Positions 6,237 to 13,028 of a stretch of DNA of 15,741 nucleotides are shown here, in pieces. This DNA comes from Myxococcales bacterium (lineage in GTDB: Bacteria; Myxococcota; Polyangia; Nannocystales; Nannocystaceae), in the NCBI GenBank assembly GCA_016793465.1, contig JAEUJW010000106.1, positions 1 to 15,741 on the forward strand, written 5' to 3'. The notes under the pieces are model-generated. The model was given only the letters and a program-made list of their open reading frames with translations. It was not told the DNA's origin and searched no databases. The position numbers and the translations under genes are program-made. Within the stretch, counting starts at the first letter, position 1. Each line of letters opens with the position of its first letter.

Positions 6237-7745
6237 TCAGTCTCGGGTCCGGCCCGGGGCGGCCAGGACGATCGCTACGGAGACCGCGGCCGTGGCGATC
6301 GGGTTCGGGGTGTCGGGGTCGCTGCGACAGTTGCAGGTCAGCTCCTCGAACGCGCCGCCGACCTCGAGCGGGTCGGTGGTGGTGCTGTCGTCGCTTGAGC
6401 TGGTAGGGGCGAGGGTCGGGTCTTCGGCGCCGTCGTCGGAGCTGGCGCCCGACTCGCTGCTGTCGTCCGGGCCGCTGCTGCTGGCGTCGTCGGGAGGCGG
6501 CGCCTGCGGGAACGGGCCGGTGATCACGAGGGTCAGGCCGCTGCCCCACAGGTTGGCGAAAAGGGCGCGGCCGTCGGGCGAGAAGCATACGCCGGCGAAC
6601 TCGCCGGTGGTCAGCACGTTGTGGGCGAAGTCGAAGACCTGGCCGTCCGGCGTGATGCCGCGGATGAAGTTGCCGCCGGCGCCGTCCTCGGCGAAGAACA
6701 GCTCGCGCCATGGCGCGACGGTCACGTTGTCGGGCTGGTCGGCGATCTCCGGGTCGTCCACGACCAGCAGCGCCTCGATCGTCGGCGCCTGGGGGTCGTC
6801 GACGAGGCGGAAGATCTGGCCCTTGCGCAGCGGGCCGCCCGAGGTTGCGACCGGGAACACCTCGCCGTCGGCGAACGTGATGCCCTCGCCACGGTCGAAG
6901 ATCGCGGCGCCCTTAGACTGGGCCTCGAGCCGGAGCGTGTCGCCGACCGGCTCGGGCTCTTCGAGGTCGACCCAGTCGATCGACAGCTTGGCGCCCTGGG
7001 CCAGGTTCGACATCTCGTACATGTCGTGGCCGACGACCCGCAGCGCCTGCAGGCGGCCGATGAACGGGGTCGCCGGGTCGTCGGGCACGAACCGGTACAG
7101 GGCGCTGTCGGTCTGGTCCTCGGTCAGGTAGGCGATGTTACGCGCCGGGTCGACGCACGCGGCCTCACGTCTGCACCGCCCGTAGGCGGCGATCTTGAAC
7201 GGCGGTCGCACGCTGGTAGCCGCCGGGTCGCACGCGAACACGTAGCCGTGGCCGGCTGTCGTCGTCTCCTCGCAGGTCAGCCAGCCCCAGGGCGACGGGC
7301 CGCCGGCGCAATTCTTGAGGGTGCCGCACAGCACGAGGTTGCTCGAGATGCGGGCGAACGTCGTCGCGTCAAGGACCACCCGCGTCACGCAGCCCATCGC
7401 AATCGGGTCGTAGACCTCGGGCGGTGGCTCGCCGGGCGGGTACGGGCCGTCGCCGACCAGCAGCTCGTGGTTGCGCATGAGGATGATCGTGTTGTCCGGG
7501 CCGAGGAAGCAGGCCATGCCGTCGGGCAGCGCGGGGACGACGAGGCCGTCGTCCATCGGGTCGTTCCACTGCTCGACGATGCGGTAGGAGAACCCGGGCG
7601 GCAGGTCGAGGATCCCGTCCGGGTCGGCCACGAGTTCGCCATAGAGCCCCGCGGCACGGGCCCGTCGCGGCCGGCCGAGCGCCGCAGCCAGCGACGCGAG
7701 CGTCGCCCCGCCGGAAAGCTTCATGAGGGAGCGCCGCCGCAGCAC
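6237..7745 (-). CDS. PhoX-like (DUF839) phosphatase, Tat-exported, MYXO-CTERM-like tail
   Basis: The 502-residue product matches the PhoX/DUF839 family of calcium- and iron-dependent alkaline phosphatases, which release phosphate from organic esters outside the cytoplasm. The N-terminus has a twin-arginine signal (RRRSLMK, residues 3-9) and a likely cleavage near residue 32, so export is as a folded protein. Family blocks in order are WLTCEE (155-160), GRCRREAACVD (189-199), YLTEDQTDSALYRFVPDD (206-223), FDRGEGI (283-289), NVTVAPWRELFFAEDG (340-355) and EFAGVCFSPDGRALFANLW (382-400). A Ser/Asp/Thr-rich linker (412-460) leads to CNC (471-473), a short hydrophobic segment and a basic end (GRTRD), resembling the MYXO-CTERM surface-sorting signal, although the Arg cluster is weak. 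GTG 7745 is chosen because only it includes the Tat motif; no ribosome site is obvious. Substrate activity is inferred from family only. Confidence 0.85.
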   Translation of the reverse strand: MLRRRSLMKLSGGATLASLAAALGRPRRARAAGLYGELVADPDGILDLPPGFSYRIVEQWNDPMDDGLVVPALPDGMACFLGPDNTIILMRNHELLVGDGPYPPGEPPPEVYDPIAMGCVTRVVLDATTFARISSNLVLCGTLKNCAGGPSPWGWLTCEETTTAGHGYVFACDPAATSVRPPFKIAAYGRCRREAACVDPARNIAYLTEDQTDSALYRFVPDDPATPFIGRLQALRVVGHDMYEMSNLAQGAKLSIDWVDLEEPEPVGDTLRLEAQSKGAAIFDRGEGITFADGEVFPVATSGGPLRKGQIFRLVDDPQAPTIEALLVVDDPEIADQPDNVTVAPWRELFFAEDGAGGNFIRGITPDGQVFDFAHNVLTTGEFAGVCFSPDGRALFANLWGSGLTLVITGPFPQAPPPDDASSSGPDDSSESGASSDDGAEDPTLAPTSSSDDSTTTDPLEVGGAFEELTCNCRSDPDTPNPIATAAVSVAIVLAAPGRTRD

Positions 7746-7885
7746 GATCGCATCATGCAGGCACTCGTGCGTATGCGCCAGTGGGGCGGGTCAGGCCGGC
7801 AGAGCACCGCAGGCCGGGCAGAGCGCCGGGCGGGCGGACCTCGATCGCCGCGACCTCGATAGCCACCCGGGATGGCGCCACCGGC
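7746..7885. other. Non-coding upstream region of the PhoX-like gene
   Basis: No gene is supported here. It would hold the promoter of the PhoX-like gene, but no clear boxes were seen. Bases 7828-7869 resemble 667-714 at the codon level. Confidence 0.4.
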
Positions 7886-8008
7886 GTCCCAGGTCCGCAT
7901 CGGCATCCCGAGGAGGGCTTCAACCCGCGCGACCGCCTGGCTTACCGCGGACGGCGTCAGAGCCAGGCGCTCGCCGACGACCGTGAACGAGCCGTGATCA
8001 TGACGAAC
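7886..8008 (-). pseudogene. LysR-family regulator helix-turn-helix fragment
   Basis: The minus strand from 8008 encodes HDHGSFTVVGERLALTPSAV, then SQAVARVEALLGMPM. This matches the N-terminal helix-turn-helix of LysR-type regulators, with the usual GSFTxAAxxLxxTPSAVSQAVxxLEaxLGxPL pattern. Upstream the frame shows no LysR start; a one-base shift would join it to ALGFV, as expected for LRxFV. After GMPM the sequence loses similarity at once, and no effector-binding domain follows. It is therefore a short remnant with a likely frameshift, useful only as a record that a regulator gene once stood here. It lies upstream of the PhoX-like gene and on the same strand. Confidence 0.72.
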
Positions 8009-8109
8009 CCGAGTGCGTGGCGAATCCGGCAGTGTTCGCGGCGGAGGTGGGAGCGCCGTCGCCGACCCGGGCCGCCAGGCCGCCGTGGTCAGCGCGGCGT
8101 CTACTTCCG

Positions 8110-8560
8110 TTAGTGAGCTTTCGCTGCCTTAATCCGCTGAGCCAGCTCTCGCATCCACGGCTCGACCACGACCGCCGGTTCGGCCTCTGGCTCCCGGGCC
8201 TCGGAATGAAGACCGGGCCGCGACCGGGGGTCCGCGGTTTGCGGTCGGCACCCTCGCCTGCTCCACCCGGCGGGTGCCGTCGTCGTCTGCGTCGCTGTCG
8301 TCATCCGTCACGACAGCGTCGTCCGCCTCAAAGTCGTCGGCTTGATCGTCGTGCACAGGGGCGTCGGCGACGGTCTCACGTCGGGGGGCGCGAGTCGGGC
8401 TGACGTTCAGCACGGTCCGCAGCACGCGGCCAGGGCCGAGACAGTGCGCGTTGCCGATGTACCGGGCCGTTAGCGGCAGCCGCTACGTGGCCGCCGGGTG
8501 AGCTGACGGCGCCTGCAGTCGCCGAAGGCGGGCGCGACCTGCCGCTACCATCGCCGCCAT
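8110..8560 (-). pseudogene. Decayed gene with acidic linker
   Basis: A frame begins at ATG 8560 (MAAMVAAGRARLRRLQ), meets a TAG at 8483-8485, then continues as RLPLTARYIGNAHCLGPGR and VLRTVLNVSPTRAPRRETVA. A strongly acidic run follows (DDQADDFEADDAVVTDDD). Around 8240-8300 the sensible frame changes, and an adjacent frame supplies EPEAEPAVVVEPWMREL, then AQRIKAAKAH and a TAA at 8110-8112. One stop and one frameshift make it a likely pseudogene of about 150 codons. The RLPLTARY...VLNVSP portion faintly recalls a PilZ domain, but this is too weak to name. The ATG overlaps the end of the coiled-coil gene upstream, consistent with a former operon. Confidence 0.4.
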
Positions 8561-9012
8561 GTGCTGTCACTCGTCGTCGTCATCGCGGTGCCGCCGGTAG
8601 AGCACCGTCCCGGCGACGCCGGCGGCGAGGCCGCCTTGTCGGCGGCATGGCGCTCCTCGAGCTGCTGGTTCTCACGCTTCAGCCTGGCGATCTCGGCGGC
8701 ATCCTCGGCACGTAGACGCTCGAGCGTCGCGTTCGACCCCTGCAGCCGCACGATCTCGGCGGCCTGGTCGTCGCGTAGCTTCTCGAGCGCGAGGTTCTTC
8801 TTGTAGAGCTCGGTGAGCTTGGCGGTCAGATCGTCGATCTTCGCCTTGACCGCCTCGCGCGCCTCGGCCTCCGCGCGCTCGTTCTCCTCGGCGGAGACGC
8901 TCGGCACGGAGTAGAGGTGCGACTTCACGGCTCGCTTCGCGGTCTTCACTTCTGCCGCACCGGCGGCGAGGGCCGCGGCGACCTCCGCGTCCCGGGCCCG
9001 GCGCCGTCGCAC
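8545..9012 (-). CDS. Coiled-coil protein, start uncertain
   Basis: The frame encodes a long amphipathic helix. The heptad region runs from AKIDDLTAKLTELYKKNLAL to ARLKRENQQLEER and contains a 21-residue internal duplication (LEKLRDDQAAEIVRLQGSNAT, then LERLRAEDAAEIARLKRENQQ), equal to three heptads. A Pro/Ser/Gly-rich tail ends in STWRRW. There is no signal peptide, membrane segment or catalytic motif, so a cytoplasmic structural or oligomerising role is plausible. The start is unclear: GTG 9012 is offered, with GTG 8949 and 8928 as alternatives, and none has a good ribosome site. The frame stays open upstream into the first unit of the CCAAC array, so the gene may have lost its original 5' end there. 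Confidence 0.5.
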   Translation of the reverse strand: MRRRRARDAEVAAALAAGAAEVKTAKRAVKSHLYSVPSVSAEENERAEAEAREAVKAKIDDLTAKLTELYKKNLALEKLRDDQAAEIVRLQGSNATLERLRAEDAAEIARLKRENQQLEERHAADKAASPPASPGRCSTGGTAMTTTSDSTWRRW

Positions 9013-9020
9013 CGCGCGGA

Positions 9021-9577
9021 CCAACGGCCAGGCGTCGCCGGCCAACAGCTTCGCGCGCCGGCCAACGCCCGGGCCCTCGGTCCTGTCGCACTGCGCGGGC
9101 CAACGGCTCGGCGTCGCCGACCAACAGCTCCGCGCCGCGACCAACGCCCGGATCTACGAGCCGTCGCACCGCGCAGGCCAGCGGCCTGGCATCGCCGACC
9201 AGCAGCTCCGCGCGCCGGCCACGCCCCGACCGACGCCCGGGTCCTCAGCCGCACGGCGCGGGCCAACGGCCCGGCGTCGCCGACCAACAGCTCCGCGCCG
9301 CGACCAACGCCCGGATCCACGGCGCCGTCGCACCGCGGGCCAACGGCCCAGCGTCGCCGACCAACAGCTCCACGCCCCGACCAACGCCCGGGTCCTCAGC
9401 AGCACGGCGCGAGCCAACGGCCCGGCGTCGCCGACCAACAGCTCCGCGCGCCGGCCAACGCCCGGGCCGCGGCACCGTCGCCGACCAACAGCTCCGCACG
9501 CCGGCTAACGCCCGGGCCCCTACCCGCGGACCAACGGCCCGGCGTCGCCGACCAACAGCTCCGCGCGGCGACCAACG
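9021..9577. repeat. Array of about eight ~75-bp units with phased CCAAC boxes
   Basis: Each full unit has a 46-bp core with three CCAAC-type boxes whose first bases are 21 and then 20 bp apart. Box triads start at 9021, 9100, 9178 (degenerate), 9263, 9340, 9414 and 9531; a unit lacking its first box lies at 9485-9505. Cores align without insertions or deletions, while the linkers between them vary, so unit spacing runs 79, 78, 85, 77, 74, 50 and 67 bp. Because spacing is not in multiples of three, the repeats fall in all three frames and are not maintained as protein. Linkers alternate between a CCCGGATC-type and a GGGTCCTCAGC-type, implying amplification as pairs. The first box lies in a small inverted repeat (GGCC-AAC-GGCC), and CGGCGTCGCCG follows it. 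Function is unknown; the even phasing of about two helical turns per box suggests protein binding. Confidence 0.85.
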
Positions 9578-9604
9578 CGCGACGACCAACGGGGCTGCGC
9601 GAGC

Positions 9605-9663
9605 AGGGTGGAAGCTGGCGCGAAGTAGGGTGGAAGCTGGCGCGAGTAGGGTGGAAGCTGGCT
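9605..9663. repeat. Three direct repeats with 21/22-bp period
   Basis: AGGGTGGAAGCTGGCGCGA occurs exactly at 9605 and 9627, and its first 16 bases recur at 9648 before it diverges. Spacings are 22 and 21 bp, near the box spacing of the adjacent CCAAC array, but the sequence is different. A degenerate GGAACGTGG...GGCGGGAAGC continuation follows. Confidence 0.85.
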
Positions 9664-9758
9664 GGAACGTGGTCGAAGCAGGCGGGAAGCTTGCTCGCTG
9701 CGCTCATGGCGCGCCGCGGCGCTGGTGATCAAGCTGCAGGAGCAGGCAGCCTCCGGAA

Positions 9759-10308
9759 CTACGGGCGCAACGTCGTCGCCTGCCGCGGCGGGTGAAGGGC
9801 GAGCACATCCTCGACACACCGCCCCATCTCTCCGATCGGCGCCTCGTCGTTGATCTCGAGCGGGCCCTTCGGGTCGTACGCGATCACGAGGCGGGTGGTC
9901 GCGTGCGGCTTGCATGCGGCCAGCGCGGCGACGAGGTCGAACGGGCGGCGAGGAGGCGCTCGATGGGCGGGCGCATCGTCCGGGTCGTGGGTCGCGGGCG
10001 GCGGGGTGACGGGTGCAGGCGGCTCCGGCGGCGCAGCGGCGAGGGTGCGTGGGTCCGGAGCCATCTTGGCTAGGCGAGGATCGGGCGCTGCGCTTGAACC
10101 TGCGGACGAAGTCCTGGTCCTGGTTGTGCTCCGGGTGCAGCACCTTGACCGCGACCATGGCCCTGGTCGTGATGTCGGTGGCGGCGTAGATCGACGCTGC
10201 ACCGCCGTAGCCGATCCGGCGCTCGAGCTTGTAGCGCTTCCCGAGCGTCTCGCCCGTGAAGTCGTGATCGATCGCGCACCGTGCGGCGAGGTCGAAGGGC
10301 TGTGACAT
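9759..10308 (-). pseudogene. Truncated Ser/Thr protein kinase with unrelated tail
   Basis: From ATG 10308 the frame encodes the start of a Hanks-type kinase: TLGKRYKLERRIGYGGAASI (glycine loop, residues 33-40), then VAVKVLHPEH with the ATP-binding Lys55, then QDFVRRFKR. Similarity ends near codon 73 (about 10089). In a different frame the sequence resumes as DPRLAKMAPDPRTLAAAPPE, a Pro/Ala linker, then LAACKPHATTRLVIAYDPKG and GRCVEDVLALHPP, ending at TAG 9759-9761. The tail resembles the C-terminal modules of myxobacterial envelope proteins, not a kinase lobe. The HRD and DFG regions are absent and the join is out of frame, so kinase activity is excluded. The start is only 2 bp after the stop of the membrane-protein gene upstream, so the two formed an operon. 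Confidence 0.7.
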
Positions 10309-10310
10309 GG

Positions 10311-11168
10311 CTAGAACTCCAGGGCGAGGCGGATCCCCGCCGTGGGCAAGATCGAGGGCTGGATCGCGAACCGGGCGGCCTTGCTGCGCCGGGCATCGAG
10401 TACGACGAGCGCGGCGCCGGCGACGGACAGCGCGCCGGCGGCGACCCCGAGCCCGATCGCCGCGTGGTCGGCGAGCTCGCCGCGCCTGGTGATCGCCGCG
10501 AACGTGCTCGCGTCGTCGGCTCCGATCGCCTGTCCGCTGGACTTGTCGCGCAGCGCTTCGGCCTGGTCTCCCAGCGAGGCCCCGCGCACGAGCGCCGCGA
10601 CCATGCCGCCCCCGAGCGCGAGCCCGACACCCAGCGCGGCGCCCCCGGCGATCCGGAGCGGGCGGCGGGCGGGCGCGGGCTTCGGCCTGTGGTCGTATGG
10701 GCTCGGCTTCGGTCCTTCGGGCGTCGGCGGCTTGGTGGTCGTGGTGCGGGGCTCGCCCGCCTCGTCGCCGGCCGGGCAGCGGCCGGCGATCTCCGCGAGC
10801 CGTCCCGCGACGGCGGCCCGATCGTGGGGGCGGTTCTCGGCCCCCGGCGCGTCGAGCTGCGCCGCGAACGTCCGCAGCATCGCCGCTGACCTGCACAGCG
10901 CCTCCGCGTGGCCCGCTTCGGCGGCGCGACGATAGTAGGAGGAGGCATCGAGCACGAGCACCGCGCGGCTCCCGAGCGCCGGGGTCCCCTCGGAAGCGGT
11001 GCGGCAGGCATCCCCGGCGGCGGCGAGCCCGTCAGCGGACACACCCCCCGGAGTCTTCGCAGCGTCGGCGAGGCGGTGGCACTCGGCCTCGTGGTCGCGC
11101 CACGGCGCCGCGGCGCCAGAGCCGGCCGGGGCCATGGCCAGGGTGAGGAACAGGGCGGGCAGGGCCAT
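10311..11168 (-). CDS. Predicted membrane protein with N-terminal helical domain
   Basis: The 285-residue product begins with a signal-like hydrophobic stretch (ALPALFLTLAMAPAGSGAAA). A helical domain with several cysteines follows (residues 24-132; Cys30, 55, 92, 131) and could be exported and disulfide-bonded. A Thr/Pro/Lys-rich linker (139-168) leads to two transmembrane helices at about 171-194 and 236-258, with a short polar loop between (GASLGDQAEALRDKS and onward). The last residues (PTAGIRLALEF) end in Phe and read like a beta strand. No named family was recognised. Genes of this layout directly before a Ser/Thr kinase suggest a sensory or kinase-linked role, but that is inference, and here the kinase is broken. 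ATG 11168 directly begins the signal peptide. It diverges from the propeller lipoprotein gene, with 108 bp between starts. Confidence 0.72.
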   Translation of the reverse strand: MALPALFLTLAMAPAGSGAAAPWRDHEAECHRLADAAKTPGGVSADGLAAAGDACRTASEGTPALGSRAVLVLDASSYYRRAAEAGHAEALCRSAAMLRTFAAQLDAPGAENRPHDRAAVAGRLAEIAGRCPAGDEAGEPRTTTTKPPTPEGPKPSPYDHRPKPAPARRPLRIAGGAALGVGLALGGGMVAALVRGASLGDQAEALRDKSSGQAIGADDASTFAAITRRGELADHAAIGLGVAAGALSVAGAALVVLDARRSKAARFAIQPSILPTAGIRLALEF

Positions 11169-11276
11169 ACCCGCACATGCTACCGGAGACCCCTGACACC
11201 GCGGCCAGTAAATTTAGATCGTCCCGTCACTGGCCACGGGAAGACAGGTCGCGCGGACTTGCGCTACCCTCGGGGG

Positions 11277-13025
11277 ATGCTGTGGTCCCTCGGCTCCCCA
11301 CCCGCCCCGCGCTTGCTCGCCCTGCTCGCCCTGCTCGCCTCGCCGGTCCCGGTCGCGTGCTTCGGCCACGTCGAGCTCGAGGCGTGCACCTTCACCGACC
11401 CGACCTACTGCGAGGACACGCCCGCCGGGTCCAGCGGAGCGACCGGGACCGCGACCAGCGACGCAGAACCCGCGACCAGCGGGACCAGCGACACGGGAGC
11501 CGCCGCGGACGGCGGCGCCGGGGTGACCGACACGGGCGGTGATACGGCCGGCGGCGAAGATACCGGCGGCCTGACTGCCCTGCCGATCGACCCGCCCCCG
11601 ACCGTCAGCGGCCTCGTCTGCGACCCGGAGATCGCCTACGAGCCGGGCCCCTACCAGTGCACCTACCAGGTCAGCGCCGATGCCGTGGTGGCCGATCTCC
11701 TGGATGACGGGGTGGTCGTGGCGACCGTTCCGGCCGGCGCGCCCCTCATCTTCCCGATCACCAGCGCCCCGCTCAATAACCCGGGTTCGGAGCTAACCGT
11801 GGTGGTCCGCGACGCCGCCGACCAGACCGCGCAGACCTCGCTCTACCACCCGGCCGTGCTCCTGGACCCGGGCAGCAAGGTCTGGACGACGCAGGAGCCG
11901 AACGACGGGATGACCAGCATCGCCCGCGGGGTCGCGTTGCAAGACGGCTATGTGACCACGGCTGGCTCCCACTGGTCGAACGACAAACTCGTCGGCACGC
12001 TGCGCCGCTACGACAAGGCGGGGCAGTACATCGCCAGCGCGGAGGGCTGGACTAGGACGCACACGGACTGGACGGCGCGCCCCGAGCTGAAGACCGCGGC
12101 GCTCACCCTCATGGGTGTCGCCGTCGACGCGGAGCAGAACATCATCACGGTCGGGACCGCCTACATCAACGACGAGCCGCGCATGTACGTGGCACGCTTC
12201 GACGCGGACGGGACGCTCGACTGGGAGGTGCTCGGCGAGGTCCCGACCGAGGCCCGCTCCGTGGGCGTGCAGCCGGACGGAACGATCTGGGTCGCCGGGG
12301 ATGTGCGCACCGACGACACCCCGGAGCGGTGGGACCTCGCCGTGTGGGTCTACGGCCCGGACAAGCAGGCCCACGGCCAGGACATCTACAAAGACCCGCT
12401 CGATACGCTGAACGATCGCAGCGAACGCGGCCATGCCGTCGCCGTGCTGCCCGGCGACCGTGTTGTCGTCGCGGGCACGCGCGAGCTTCTCGTCGGAGAC
12501 CAGCAATCGTTCATCCCGCGCGGCGTGGCGCTTCTGTACGAGGGCAAGGGCAAGCGGATCCGCGAGTGGACCTCGCCCGGCGACAAGCTGTTCCGCGACG
12601 AGATCTTCGCCGCCGTCGCCTCCGACACCGGCGTCGCGTTCTGCGGCTATGCACAACCTCCTCCTCTTGACCCGGACCAGCGGCCCCAGATCCTCGTGCG
12701 CTGGCACGACGCGGAGCTGGCGGAGGAGAAGGCGCCGCGGCTCGAGGTCACGCCCGGCGGCGGCGTGTGCAACGCGGTCGGCTACAACCGCGAGGGCGCG
12801 ACGATCGTCGGCGCGAGCGTCAGCGTGCTCGGACAGGGTAACAACCAGCGGATCTTCGCGGTCCGCGACGCCGCGCTGCCGCTGGTCGACTACATGCAGC
12901 GCGACGGCCAGGACTCGGGTGACGACCGCGTGCTCGCGCTGGCGTGCGACTACATGTGCGCGTGGGCCGGGTTCGAGGAGGTCGGCAGCGCCGTGAAGTG
13001 GATCGCCGGTCTCATTCGCGGGTAG
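11277..13025 (+). CDS. Lipoprotein with Ig-like domain and beta-propeller repeats
   Basis: The 582-residue protein has a signal peptide ending VPVA-C (Cys28). The lipobox is imperfect, with Pro at -3. A low-complexity linker rich in Thr, Gly, Ser, Asp and Ala (48-103) would carry the rest away from the membrane. Residues about 107-195 look like an Ig-like fold (PPTVSGLVCDPEIAYEPGPY and onward, with Cys115 and Cys128). The remainder repeats a blade pattern: GVALQDGYVTTAGSHW, then GVAVDAEQNIITVGTAYIND, then GVQPDGTIWVAGDVRTDD, then AVAVLPGDRVVVAGTREL, each followed by a strand such as YVARFDADGTLDW. This is typical of NHL/SBBP-type propellers, which usually bind ligands. ATG 11277 is chosen because it begins the signal peptide. 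The stop is 3 bp from that of the convergent vWA-like gene, so there is no room for a terminator. Confidence 0.82.
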   Translation: MLWSLGSPPAPRLLALLALLASPVPVACFGHVELEACTFTDPTYCEDTPAGSSGATGTATSDAEPATSGTSDTGAAADGGAGVTDTGGDTAGGEDTGGLTALPIDPPPTVSGLVCDPEIAYEPGPYQCTYQVSADAVVADLLDDGVVVATVPAGAPLIFPITSAPLNNPGSELTVVVRDAADQTAQTSLYHPAVLLDPGSKVWTTQEPNDGMTSIARGVALQDGYVTTAGSHWSNDKLVGTLRRYDKAGQYIASAEGWTRTHTDWTARPELKTAALTLMGVAVDAEQNIITVGTAYINDEPRMYVARFDADGTLDWEVLGEVPTEARSVGVQPDGTIWVAGDVRTDDTPERWDLAVWVYGPDKQAHGQDIYKDPLDTLNDRSERGHAVAVLPGDRVVVAGTRELLVGDQQSFIPRGVALLYEGKGKRIREWTSPGDKLFRDEIFAAVASDTGVAFCGYAQPPPLDPDQRPQILVRWHDAELAEEKAPRLEVTPGGGVCNAVGYNREGATIVGASVSVLGQGNNQRIFAVRDAALPLVDYMQRDGQDSGDDRVLALACDYMCAWAGFEEVGSAVKWIAGLIRG

Positions 13026-13028
13026 CGG

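Noticed and set aside
6621..7862. Long plus-strand frame opposite the PhoX-like gene
   Set aside because: It is antisense to a gene with well-kept family motifs, and its product has no recognisable feature.
9021..9577. CRISPR-like array
   Set aside because: Unit cores are too long and contain internal repeats, the linkers resemble one another and alternate in type, spacing is irregular, and no cas gene is present.
8917..9795. A 292-residue plus-strand protein spanning the CCAAC array
   Set aside because: It is open only because of GC bias. The repeats shift frame from unit to unit, it has no ribosome site, and it lies antisense to the coiled-coil gene and the kinase tail.
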